This document shows, piece after piece, positions 18,868 through 27,064 of a DNA stretch of 64,000 nucleotides (within the stretch, counting starts at the first letter, position 1; each line of letters begins with the position of its first letter). The translations under genes and the position numbers were made by a program. This stretch comes from Halobaculum sp. MBLA0147 (lineage in GTDB: Archaea; Halobacteriota; Halobacteria; Halobacteriales; Haloferacaceae). The notes under the pieces are model-generated. The model was not told where the DNA came from, ran no database searches, and saw only the letters and a program-made list of their open reading frames with translations. The DNA lies in assembly GCF_041361345.1 (NCBI RefSeq), contig NZ_JBGKAD010000001.1, positions 1,488,001-1,552,000 on the forward strand. Direction: 5' to 3'.

Positions 18868-19350
18868 TCACTCCACGTACCGAGTGTCAAGGAGCCATAC
18901 TACGCCGACAACGATACCAATGATTGCTGTGACACGTGGGTCAGAACTCACGTAGAGATTCGGCGTGAGTGGTCGAATCCACACCGGATACAGCCAGAAG
19001 CCGGAGGCTCCGTCGACGAACACGCGAAGCCCATCGAGGACCAACGACGTACAGCCACCGAATACCAGCAACGCGTACACTTCCTGCCACACCGACCGCT
19101 CGAACCAGACAGTGAACCCACCAGCAATCACTGCGACACCAGCGACAGACGCGATCGGATCATACTCAAACGGAACACCGAGCATAGATTGGATCACAAC
19201 CTCATCAAGCACCAGGTCCAACTTCATAAGATCAGGAATCGCCGCCCCACCCATCGCCACTGGAACCCACCGTCGTGGCACCGACCAATACCATCCACCG
19301 ACAGTCAGTACCACGTATGGAACGAGCACGTGGGTCAACAGATCAGCCAT
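18868..19350 (-). CDS. MADLLTHVL-type membrane hydrolase (YdjM/DUF457-like), intact copy
   Basis: The protein has 160 residues from ATG 19350. MADLLTHVLVPYVVLTVGG gives the N-terminal His-containing motif of the family, followed by AMGGAAIPDLMKLDLVL with the Pro-Asp pair. Three further hydrophobic segments and VWIRPLTPNLYVSSDPRV follow. This matches the inner-membrane metal-dependent hydrolase-like family, whose substrate is not established. It overlaps the upstream OB-like gene by 8 bases. A longer in-frame start at 19461 would run through the neighbour gene and is rejected. Its paralogue at 10961-11440 has two nonsense codons. Confidence 0.78.
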   Translation of the reverse strand: MADLLTHVLVPYVVLTVGGWYWSVPRRWVPVAMGGAAIPDLMKLDLVLDEVVIQSMLGVPFEYDPIASVAGVAVIAGGFTVWFERSVWQEVYALLVFGGCTSLVLDGLRVFVDGASGFWLYPVWIRPLTPNLYVSSDPRVTAIIGIVVGVVWLLDTRYVE

Positions 19351-19822
19351 CGCGAGCCTCCAGTCGAAGCGGTTGTGTCCTGACCTGCCACGAATTGAAA
19401 AACAACCCGAGAACGAGTGCCGCCCCAAGCACCGAGACACCGTACTTATATAACGCGGCACCGCCGCTGCGGTTCACCACAACAACCCGATCGACGATAA
19501 CTGACCGATCAGATGCAACTGTTCCAAGCACCTGCACAACACCACCAGGCTCGACAGAGGCACGCACATCCGTTGCCGTGAGCCGTAACGGACCGCGATC
19601 AGTATCAACGACGAGTTGCAGCGTTTCGCTATCTGCATCGACACTCACAACCTGCCCAAACAGGAACACAGTCTCGCCGACATACGCATCGTACTCACTC
19701 GCAAGCGCATCTTTCGTGGGATACGGCCACTCCTCATCATACGTCTGAGCATAATGCACCCCACTGGCTAACACAATTCCAACCACACACAGTGTCACCA
19801 CCACGCGGGGCCACGTGCGCAT
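19343..19822 (-). CDS. Two-TM protein with an OB-fold-like middle domain, second copy
   Basis: The protein has 159 residues. An N-terminal anchor (VVVTLCVVGIVLASGVHYA) is followed by EEWPYPTKDALASEYDAYVG, the OB-like domain (FLFGQVVSVDADSETLQLVV; VEPGGVVQVLGTVASDRSV) and a C-terminal membrane segment (YKYGVSVLGAALVLGLFF). The full-length paralogue is at 11433-11906. The conserved pairing with the hydrolase gene, the 8-base overlap and the flanking of the oligosaccharyltransferase block are the main clues to function. A link to cell-surface processing is only inferred. Confidence 0.76.
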   Translation of the reverse strand: MRTWPRVVVTLCVVGIVLASGVHYAQTYDEEWPYPTKDALASEYDAYVGETVFLFGQVVSVDADSETLQLVVDTDRGPLRLTATDVRASVEPGGVVQVLGTVASDRSVIVDRVVVVNRSGGAALYKYGVSVLGAALVLGLFFNSWQVRTQPLRLEARDG

Positions 19823-19917
19823 GCACTATGCTCTACCCACGCACCTATTCAACATATCGAGACACACCCAATCACCCTCCTGTGGGCTCTTCACGAAAAG
19901 AAATCCACACCACTCGA

Positions 19918-20205
19918 TCACCGACACAACAGCGACAACTCTTGCAGATGTGCCTGAATCGCCTGCCGGCCAAGCGGCGACAGCTGATACCGGGTCACAT
20001 TCCCACGCGGATAGTCCTCAAGATACCCCGCAGTCTCCAACCGCCCGAGGTGCTCGTACACCGTCGAGTCACTCACCGCGCCACCGCGACACTCACCGAG
20101 CCGTTCGATCACATCCACACCACTCGGACGCTGTGACACCCGCTGGCAGGCACACACCACGGCCAGCAAGTCCCGCTGGATCGCCGGCCGATCCAACAGC
20201 GTCAC
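19918..20205 (-). CDS. PadR-like winged-helix regulator
   Basis: The protein has 95 residues from GTG 20205. The frame extends to 20316 but the added residues are hydrophobic and unlike the family. The order LDRPAIQRDLLAVVCACQ, SGVDVIERL, SDSTVYEHLGRLETAGYLED and YQLSPLGRQAIQAHL is that of PadR/MarR-type winged helices common in haloarchaeal mobile elements. Helix 3 is SDSTVYEHLGRLETAGY and the wing is RGNVTRYQLS. It lies 137 bases downstream of the coupling ATPase gene, on the same strand, so it may regulate the element's transfer genes. Confidence 0.7.
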   Translation of the reverse strand: MTLLDRPAIQRDLLAVVCACQRVSQRPSGVDVIERLGECRGGAVSDSTVYEHLGRLETAGYLEDYPRGNVTRYQLSPLGRQAIQAHLQELSLLCR

Positions 20206-20342
20206 GGCCACCACCCCGATACACCCAGTACTCGACAAGCCAATACACCGAACCAACGGCAGGAACCAAATCCGATCATAAGCGAGCGAGCCGACCAATC
20301 GCGTCGACTCACCCACACCTGCGCGTACAAACCCCGGGCGCG

Positions 20343-22754
20343 CTAGTGGTCCGTCACCTGCGGCGTGGCCAACACGTCCTGTAACTGCGACATCGTGAAC
20401 ACTCCCGTCGCGCCAGGCGCATCCAGTGAAATATCACTCAACGGCGTCGTCGTCGCGTACGACGCGTCCAATCGTGGCGCCCCATCAGTCGGATCTGACA
20501 ACGGCCCCAAGATCGCATCGTGCGCAGCAGCGCGCGAGGAGGCCACCCACAACGCCTCTGACACCTCCAACTCAACAAACTGATCGTAATCGGCGGGCGC
20601 CGCCCGCCCGGTATCATGCGTCGCCCGTTCGGCCTCCCCACCAACAACCACCGCCCCAGCATCGTCAATCCCAGCCACGTCAAGGCGCCCATCAACACCA
20701 TCGGGCGCATAATACGACCGCGCTTCGACCACCGGCGACTCCGAGTCCCCAACATACTCACGCGCCACGTACCGCCGTAACGCCTCGACCAAGGCCGCAT
20801 GCGAGGCGGTCTCGTTGAGATCACCCGCATCCGGCCCGAACGTCACACCCTCACGCGCAAGATCATTCACCATGTCCTTCCCCTCGGGGGTCACCGTGTA
20901 CATCGTCCGGCGGAAATCATCATCCTCTTTCAACAGCCCAGCCTCGACACACGCTGCCACATCGTCAGTACTCGCCCCCACGGCGTCTCGCACCACCCGC
21001 ATACTGTCGAAGACGAGATCGAACTCCGCCCGGGTATATCGCTGTTCCATCGCGTTCAACACCACCTGTACTAATCGCAGTTGCGTGCCCGAGACCGGCG
21101 CCTCCGCAATCTCCTCGGGCGTACACTTCACGGCGGCCGCAACGGGCGGCACCCGCTCGCGATTCACCGCCGCCCACTCACCGTGACACCCCACCGCTCG
21201 CCGCAACCCCGCAAACGAGGGCGCGTACAACCGCCCACACTCACCACACGCAACCGCGTGTCGCTCCCCGTCATACGACACCCCACGCGGTAACGCATCA
21301 CAGAAGGGCAGCGTCGTCGTCTGTGGACTCGTTGGCGCGGACTCCGACTCCTCATCCGCTTCACTCTCATCACGCTCTTCGCCAAGCGGCACACAGTAGG
21401 CGTCACGACACGCGGCGACCCGCTGGCTAAATGCCTCGTCGAACCCCGCCCCAAGACCATCACCCCGCTCGGGATGCCCCGGCGGCAACGGCGGGGACTC
21501 GATCAACTCCAGCGTGGGCACATCCCCCTGAAACGTCGGTGGCGGCTGATACAACCACTCCCCATCTGATAACCCACGCAACATCCTCGCCACCTCAGCC
21601 GGCGAATCATGGACCGTGGCCAACGCATCCGCCAACCCCTCATCAGCGTCAACCCGCCCACACAGCTTCAACGCGGTCTCAGCGAGTAACTCTCCGTACA
21701 GTGGCTCGGTCCCGGCCGCTGGCGCGTCCGCTGCCTGCCGGGGATACTGCATCGCCGCCCATACCGACACACCCATCCCACGCCCTTCGGCGAGATACCG
21801 CTGCATGAGCGGCGTCAACCCCAGCGTCGCGAACTCATCAATCGCCACGAGCACGTCCGCCGGCGTCGCGCCGGCGGGCAATGTCTGCTGGCGCCGCTGC
21901 AACGCGAACCACAACTGCGCTACCAACAGATGCGTCACCGCACGTTGCTGGCTCACGCCGAGCGCCCCCACATCGATGATGATCGTCACGTCCTCACCGA
22001 GCCACTCACCGAACCGAAACGCCGGCGGGGCCCACGTCCGCGCAGCCTCACCACCGGCGGGGTCCGGCACGACATCAGCAAGCGTCGCCAAGACCGGATC
22101 ACCCGCCACCTTCTCGACACGCGTGGCCGCCCCCTGCATAATGCGGTCCACGAGTTGTTGATCACCAGCCGTCAACTGCCGGAGCAGATCCTCGAGCCGT
22201 GGCGAACTGACCGGCGGGCTCGTCCCGTCCATCCGCACCCGCTGAATTGCGGCCAACAGCTGGCGGTGGGGAAAGGCATCACTACCGTGCTCAGTGTCGA
22301 ACGCGGCCGCGACCAACCGCCGGATCACGTCCTCGGCCCGGATCGCATCATCGAAGTTCGGCTCCAACAACCGCAACACCTGCAGATACTGATCGATCCG
22401 GCGTTCGACAGCCAATGCACGGTCTAGCCCGGCCTCAAGTGCCGGCCGAACATCGAACAACCCCATCGCGGGCACGACCTCCCCGACTGGCAGGTACACC
22501 ACGTCCGAGAGGTCCCCGTCGACGGCATACAGACACCGTGCGAGCGTCTCCGGGAAGCCGTCGCCTTTCCCGTCGATGACGATCTGGGTGTGGTCGCCCG
22601 CGACGTGGCCACTCGTCAGCAACTGCTGTAAGAGGACGGACTTCCCGCTGCCGGTTTTGCCGCTGATCAGGGCGTGGACCGGCAGGTGGTCGGGATCGAT
22701 TCCAAGCGGATCGCCAGTGGCACGGTCAGTGCCGTACAGGATGTCTGCTATCAT
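20343..22754 (-). CDS. TraG/VirD4-HerA-type coupling ATPase of a mobile element
   Basis: The protein has 803 residues from ATG 22754, chosen because MIADILYGTDRATGDPLGID precedes the ATPase core directly. The Walker A motif is ISGKTGSGKSVLL (about 30-42) and Walker B is VLVAIDEFATLGL, followed by a TraG-like arginine-rich segment (RYLAEGRGMGVSVWAAMQYP). After about 480 the protein changes to a Cys pair (CGECGRLY), a winged-helix-like region (YTVTPEGKDMVNDL) and a C-terminal domain. That last domain, DGRLDVAGIDDAGAVVVGGE, resembles a restriction-endonuclease-like fold; this last point is tentative. Such ATPases drive conjugative DNA transfer in haloarchaeal plasmids and integrative elements. 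No relaxase or VirB4 partner is in the window. Confidence 0.82.
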   Translation of the reverse strand: MIADILYGTDRATGDPLGIDPDHLPVHALISGKTGSGKSVLLQQLLTSGHVAGDHTQIVIDGKGDGFPETLARCLYAVDGDLSDVVYLPVGEVVPAMGLFDVRPALEAGLDRALAVERRIDQYLQVLRLLEPNFDDAIRAEDVIRRLVAAAFDTEHGSDAFPHRQLLAAIQRVRMDGTSPPVSSPRLEDLLRQLTAGDQQLVDRIMQGAATRVEKVAGDPVLATLADVVPDPAGGEAARTWAPPAFRFGEWLGEDVTIIIDVGALGVSQQRAVTHLLVAQLWFALQRRQQTLPAGATPADVLVAIDEFATLGLTPLMQRYLAEGRGMGVSVWAAMQYPRQAADAPAAGTEPLYGELLAETALKLCGRVDADEGLADALATVHDSPAEVARMLRGLSDGEWLYQPPPTFQGDVPTLELIESPPLPPGHPERGDGLGAGFDEAFSQRVAACRDAYCVPLGEERDESEADEESESAPTSPQTTTLPFCDALPRGVSYDGERHAVACGECGRLYAPSFAGLRRAVGCHGEWAAVNRERVPPVAAAVKCTPEEIAEAPVSGTQLRLVQVVLNAMEQRYTRAEFDLVFDSMRVVRDAVGASTDDVAACVEAGLLKEDDDFRRTMYTVTPEGKDMVNDLAREGVTFGPDAGDLNETASHAALVEALRRYVAREYVGDSESPVVEARSYYAPDGVDGRLDVAGIDDAGAVVVGGEAERATHDTGRAAPADYDQFVELEVSEALWVASSRAAAHDAILGPLSDPTDGAPRLDASYATTTPLSDISLDAPGATGVFTMSQLQDVLATPQVTDH

Positions 22755-22839
22755 GGTGTATACGTATGAATGATTGAAATAGGGGAAACGCCACCCGCGC
22801 CACGTGTGATGACAGCGGGCGCGGAAGGCGGTTGTGAAG

Positions 22840-24150
22840 CTAGTCGTCGTCGTCGTCACCGGGCGCTTGGTCAGTGTCCCACCCCGAACTCCGTTGGTCA
22901 GCCAGGGTGGTGGCGCTGTCAGGCGCCGGCGTGCGATCCACGTGTGAACTCTGCCGCTCACTCCGCCGGCTGGGGACATCCGAGGAGACCAGCAGCGTCG
23001 TCAGCTTTTCCGCTGACACAGTCGGGTACTTCTCGGCTGACAACCCGGGATACCCCGCGCGGAACCACGACTCCGTGGGCGTGACACCCTGGAGGAGACG
23101 CCGCGTGTCGGCTGGGCCGTACCGCGTCGACGAGAGGGTGACACTCGCCCGTGGCGTGCCGAACAACACGTTGAGTGGTTCAGTCGCCACGGTCTCGTCC
23201 ATGATGGTGAGATCCGACGCGACCGGCGTCCACACCACCGTCCGAACCTGGAAGAAATCCGGCTCCATCGGTTCCTGATAGCGGTCGTACTGTGCCGGGA
23301 AGTGACTCCTCCCCCACCGCAACGGGACAAACGAGAGCGCCTTGCCGGCATACCCCAGCAGGACCCGGAGTGGCTCAGGATTGTCCGCAACACAGGCCTC
23401 CCGGACGATGGCCAGTTCACTGTTGGCAACGGGGTCGTGGTGGAGTGACATCGTCACCACCATCGGCGTGTGTGAACTGCCCTCCTGGAGCATCGAATCG
23501 AACAGCCGGTCAGGCGTCTCCGGTCCATCCGATGCATACGGTGGCAGGTATCGTCCAGTCGGGTCATCCTCAGATACCGTTGCCTCGACGGCTTCGACAC
23601 GGGTGGCCGTGGTGAGGACCGCTGGTGGGTCCGTGCACTCGATGGTGTGTGTGGCACCGATCGTGTCCTCGAGCGTCGCCGCGAACTGCTCGCGTTTTCG
23701 ACCCGGGACATCAACGTACAGCTCGAACTGTCCGTCCTGGGCAACACGGTGGACGGTGAGGCCACTCTGTGCAGTCGACTGCGCACGGTACCGATCCACG
23801 ACCGCGAACACCACAGTCGGTGTCACGACGACCGCTGCCAACCCGACACTTGCTGACAACAGTGCCTCACTGGCGGCATTCGCCCACGGCGTAAGCACCG
23901 GGACCGATCCCGACCCGAGTGTGGCCGCCAGGGCCACTCCACCGGCAAGTGTGAATGCCCCGAGGATGAGGCTGCCGGTGACCGCGAGCGCGATGCCCCA
24001 CCCGATGAGACCAGGATGTGACCGGACCGGGGTGGAGACCGTCTTGACGAACTCCCGGGTGACTTCACGAAGCGCTTCGTCTGCCGCATCGCTCAACTCA
24101 CTCCCACTTCGGGGAGTGATGCGGATCATGTGATCGTTGTTCTCTGACAT
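22840..24150 (-). CDS. Two-TM membrane partner of the coupling ATPase
   Basis: The protein has 436 residues. Residues 1-45 are polar. Two strong hydrophobic hairpins follow at about 50-75 (LIGWGIALAVTGSLILGAF) and 85-115 (ALLSASVGLAAVVVTPTVV). Then comes a cytoplasmic alpha/beta region with FELYVDVPGRKREQFAATLED and VVWTPVASDLTIMDETV. The tail is Ser/Asp-rich and ends in six acidic residues. I do not recognise a named family. Its position 85 bases upstream of the coupling ATPase and its membrane topology suggest it anchors the ATPase or is part of the transfer channel. That role is inferred. Confidence 0.7.
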   Translation of the reverse strand: MSENNDHMIRITPRSGSELSDAADEALREVTREFVKTVSTPVRSHPGLIGWGIALAVTGSLILGAFTLAGGVALAATLGSGSVPVLTPWANAASEALLSASVGLAAVVVTPTVVFAVVDRYRAQSTAQSGLTVHRVAQDGQFELYVDVPGRKREQFAATLEDTIGATHTIECTDPPAVLTTATRVEAVEATVSEDDPTGRYLPPYASDGPETPDRLFDSMLQEGSSHTPMVVTMSLHHDPVANSELAIVREACVADNPEPLRVLLGYAGKALSFVPLRWGRSHFPAQYDRYQEPMEPDFFQVRTVVWTPVASDLTIMDETVATEPLNVLFGTPRASVTLSSTRYGPADTRRLLQGVTPTESWFRAGYPGLSAEKYPTVSAEKLTTLLVSSDVPSRRSERQSSHVDRTPAPDSATTLADQRSSGWDTDQAPGDDDDD

Positions 24151-25361
24151 GTTTTCCGCAGTCAGGCGGAGGGGGGCATCGGTAATATGCTTTGTCGATA
24201 GCTTAGTTTGTTGGAATCTATTTTAGCAGCCGGAGCAAACCAGATATGATAATTGGTATTTAAACATGGATGCTGGCTTGGATACCCAAACTGACTAACA
24301 TATAGTGTATTTTGTAATAGATTATGCCACTTTAGTCGATGGTAGAGGGACATGCTGAGAGACTGATAAAAATTGTGTCATGAATGATAATACCGTTCTA
24401 GATAGAACGGTCGTGTGAACCAACTGGTGCCTTCTACCAGATCCAAGTGTCTCTGATGGACCGCCAGTTGAACACGGTTCACTGGAGTGTCCGGTACGAA
24501 TTGGAGCTCTGCTCACAGCATAAGTCGCAGACAGCCAGGAGACAGCGAACTGTTCCACAAACCCTCAGACGCGCTCAAAGCCGCGAAGCGACGTGCTTGC
24601 CGTCAGGTAGCTGATCTTAGTTAGAGCACATACGACAATAGAGCCCGGGGATAATGGACTGGTGGGTGATGTGTGGTGGGTGTGAGGCCCACGGCTCAAT
24701 CTTATCGACGTGAGCATAGTGTGCTGGCAAGTGGTGACGGGGTGGACTGCGTGAGCGCGCGTGGCGGCGCGTATGTGAATACAGGATGTCGTAGGCACGC
24801 GCGGTCGTCGAGGTGGGCCTCGTGGGCACTCGTGGACAGGCAAGCGTGACAGAGGGATGTGATCAGATGTAGGGGTGTCTGTTGGAAATCTGTGTGTAGA
24901 TAGTGCGAGACGTCTGTGTGTCCACTGGTAGCTGGAGTGTACAATTGTGATAGTCTGTTCAATTGCTGGACCCAGCGATCAGCCACGTGGGGGTCCAACG
25001 GGTCGCATTCGGTAGCGTCAATCAACAAGCAGATACACACACCCGAGACACGTAGTGCCACTCAAGCCCCTTTGGCCCAGTGTGGATCACATCTCACTGG
25101 CGTACTGTCGCACCCTACTCGCAACGACACGTATGCTCACAGACGGTCCGTCTGACCGCCACAAAGACATCAAATGCCTCCCCTCCCCCCGTATTACCAC
25201 GGAGCTGTGTGGCGTCTGTGCCAGGACACAAACCCACTCAAAACCCATTAGAAGCTGTATGGGGCCTATAGAAAGCGTCTGTGTGTCTGTGGAAGAGTAG
25301 TGCTCAACGGAAGCGGGAGATATGAATGTGGTACAGTGAGACCGAGGACGGTACCAACACC
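24151..25361. other. 1.2-kb stretch of the mobile region without a convincing gene
   Basis: Composition falls in GC, particularly at 24170-24400, and frames are broken by stops. The small frames present have proline/histidine-rich or low-complexity translations typical of non-coding reading. I see no integrase, rep gene, tRNA or clear attachment site here. A 20-base palindrome at 24392-24411 is the only clear signal. Confidence 0.5.
24392..24411. repeat. Near-perfect palindrome in the mobile region
   Basis: Nine-base arms (ACCGTTCTA and TAGAACGGT) are exact inverted copies separated by two bases. It stands alone in the AT-rich gap upstream of the two-TM/ATPase operon. It could be an operator, a recombination site or part of an element end. 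There is no second copy that I noticed. Confidence 0.6.
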
Positions 25362-25625
25362 TCAGAACAGATTCTGACTCTGGTTTGAAATTGCTGCCTC
25401 CGGAAGGAGGATCACAAGGCTAAGGTCGCGGTCAAATGCCCATACAGCATCACTGTCACTGTCGAACTCGCATTCATGGACCACGTTTGCGGGAATCGTG
25501 GTGCGATGTGAGCCACCACGATGCCCGATTGAGCGTGTTTTGACGGAATCAATAGAGATATCGGCGACACTGCTACAGTCCTGCGACTCCGCGATCAGGT
25601 CTTCAAGGGTCACTTCATCTGACAT
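25362..25625 (-). CDS. AbrB/SpoVT-like small protein
   Basis: The protein has 87 residues from ATG 25625; an earlier ATG at 25652 adds nine residues unlike the family. The core is VKTRSIGHRGGSHRTTIPANVVHECEF in two steps (GSHRTTIPANVV then DSDAVWAFD). This matches the swapped-hairpin AbrB motif with TTIP-x-N-V in place of the typical VTIP-x-x-V. AbrB domains bind DNA as antitoxins or plasmid regulators. No toxin-like neighbour lies next to it, so it may be an orphan regulator of the element. Confidence 0.6.
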   Translation of the reverse strand: MSDEVTLEDLIAESQDCSSVADISIDSVKTRSIGHRGGSHRTTIPANVVHECEFDSDSDAVWAFDRDLSLVILLPEAAISNQSQNLF

Positions 25626-25870
25626 GCATGCTGCGGGAGGGCACCAGAGCACTAGTAGACTGGAGACTGTCCGAGTCTGTGGACAAGATTCTCTGTAATC
25701 AGCACCTCAATCCTAGTTTCGCTTTCTCTGTGGCAGACGATTGATAGGTTGTGGGAACATGTTGCAATTGGTGCTTATTACATTTGCTCGCACCCGTTGA
25801 GACGCGATGCCTCGAACAATCGAAAACCCGATGACGCGGCCACTAAGCAGTCGTGTCGTGGAGGGAACCG

Positions 25871-26761
25871 ATGGGTAGTGTTCCCGAGGGTCTAGCCCAA
25901 GAGATCCGAGACCGAGACGGGGGCTGTGTACTGTGTGCAACAACCAAAGACGAAGCGTCGCTCCACGTTCACCACAAGATCCCGGAAGAAGAGGGTGGAA
26001 AGACAGTACCTGAGAACCTCATTACGCTGTGTAAGTCCTGTCATCACCAGCACCACCGGTCTGGGGTGGCCGATGGCGGAATCGCCGATATCGACCCGGA
26101 CAACTACGATCAGGACCTGACGAACGTAGATCAGGACATCATTGGCGTGTGCAAGCAACACGGGCCGAGTAGTGTCGGTAAACTCATTGACACAACCGGA
26201 GCCACAGGCACGTACGTTCGGAATCGTGTTCGGTACCTGTGGGCTCATGGTGTATTGTCCCGCTCACAAGAGGGAACGTATGGACTACCGGCTGACGTTG
26301 AGTCACCAGCCAAGGGAACGCTTCCAGATGAATCGTACACCGCGTTCCTACTGGGCCGTGATGAAATGTTGCGACGACTCAGTGAGGCGTCAGTCGACAC
26401 AGACGATGTGTTGGAGGCTGTTGGGTTGAGTAGCGACTCTGTGGATCGAGCTCTCAACCGAGTTGCTGGCTGGGAACCACCAATTGATGAAAATTGGCAT
26501 CGCGGTCGTGACGACAGCGTCGACTGTGATCCAGTCACGAGAGCACCGCCAGCAAGAGAGAATGAATCGCAACAGAACTCCGAACAGGGCATCAAAGGAC
26601 ACAGACAGCCAGACACGCCGTCACATCACGACGTGTGTCGGTGCCAGTGCCAGCGTCAGCGCGCACAACCGCGTCGGCAGGGGACAGCTGACGCTGCCAC
26701 CCTTCGAGAGCTCGTACAGATGTTTGAACAGCGCCGACACCAGCCACGGAGGCGTCTATAG
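25871..26761 (+). CDS. HNH endonuclease with a C-terminal winged-helix-like domain
   Basis: The protein has 296 residues from ATG 25871. The N-terminal HNH zinc-finger nuclease reads C19-V-L-C22, H34-H35 in LHVHHKIP, N49 in VPENLITLC, and C54-K-S-C57-H58. This is the standard HNH order with two Cys pairs. Residues 95-150 (GVCKQHGPSSVGKLIDTTG, then VRNRVRYLWAHGVLSRSQ) look like a winged helix. The C-terminal region is Gln/Arg-rich and includes a Cys-x-Cys-x-Cys stretch (CRCQCQ). HNH nucleases with HTH domains are common in mobile elements and restriction systems. The target is unknown. Confidence 0.78.
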   Translation: MGSVPEGLAQEIRDRDGGCVLCATTKDEASLHVHHKIPEEEGGKTVPENLITLCKSCHHQHHRSGVADGGIADIDPDNYDQDLTNVDQDIIGVCKQHGPSSVGKLIDTTGATGTYVRNRVRYLWAHGVLSRSQEGTYGLPADVESPAKGTLPDESYTAFLLGRDEMLRRLSEASVDTDDVLEAVGLSSDSVDRALNRVAGWEPPIDENWHRGRDDSVDCDPVTRAPPARENESQQNSEQGIKGHRQPDTPSHHDVCRCQCQRQRAQPRRQGTADAATLRELVQMFEQRRHQPRRRL

Positions 26762-26986
26762 ATGGAGTCAGACACACCGGAGCGACCACGAGGTGATAAA
26801 AAGGAGCGAAATGCACGCCAGCGTGCACGCAGGGAGTTACAACGAGCCCTGGCGACGCTTGACGCGGGCGGGTACGCACAGACGATCACACACCTGGCAA
26901 AGGTGCAACAACATCTCGCCACCTGTATGCAGGCAGCGTTGACACGAGCGCGTGAAGAGCCCACAGGCGACGAGACGGAGACGTAG
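26762..26986 (+). CDS. Small basic/helical protein coupled to the HNH gene
   Basis: The protein has 74 residues, and the ATG abuts the HNH stop codon directly, so translation is probably coupled. The sequence is highly charged with a single long amphipathic helix pattern (KKERNARQRARRELQRALAT, then HLAKVQQHLATCMQAALTRA). No family is recognised. The small size, helical nature and exact junction suggest a partner or immunity-type protein for the nuclease, but that is inference. It could also be an uninformative downstream frame. Confidence 0.5.
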   Translation: MESDTPERPRGDKKERNARQRARRELQRALATLDAGGYAQTITHLAKVQQHLATCMQAALTRAREEPTGDETET

Positions 26987-27064
26987 GGAGCGACAAGCAC
27001 TGTTTCTACACGCGTGGCGATACACATCGGAGCTTACAATGCAGCGGCGCAACCACCACACGGT

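Noticed and set aside
24702-25061. 119-residue minus-strand ORF in the mobile region
   Set aside because: Composition is Leu/His/Thr-rich without motifs, and codon pattern does not resemble neighbouring genes.
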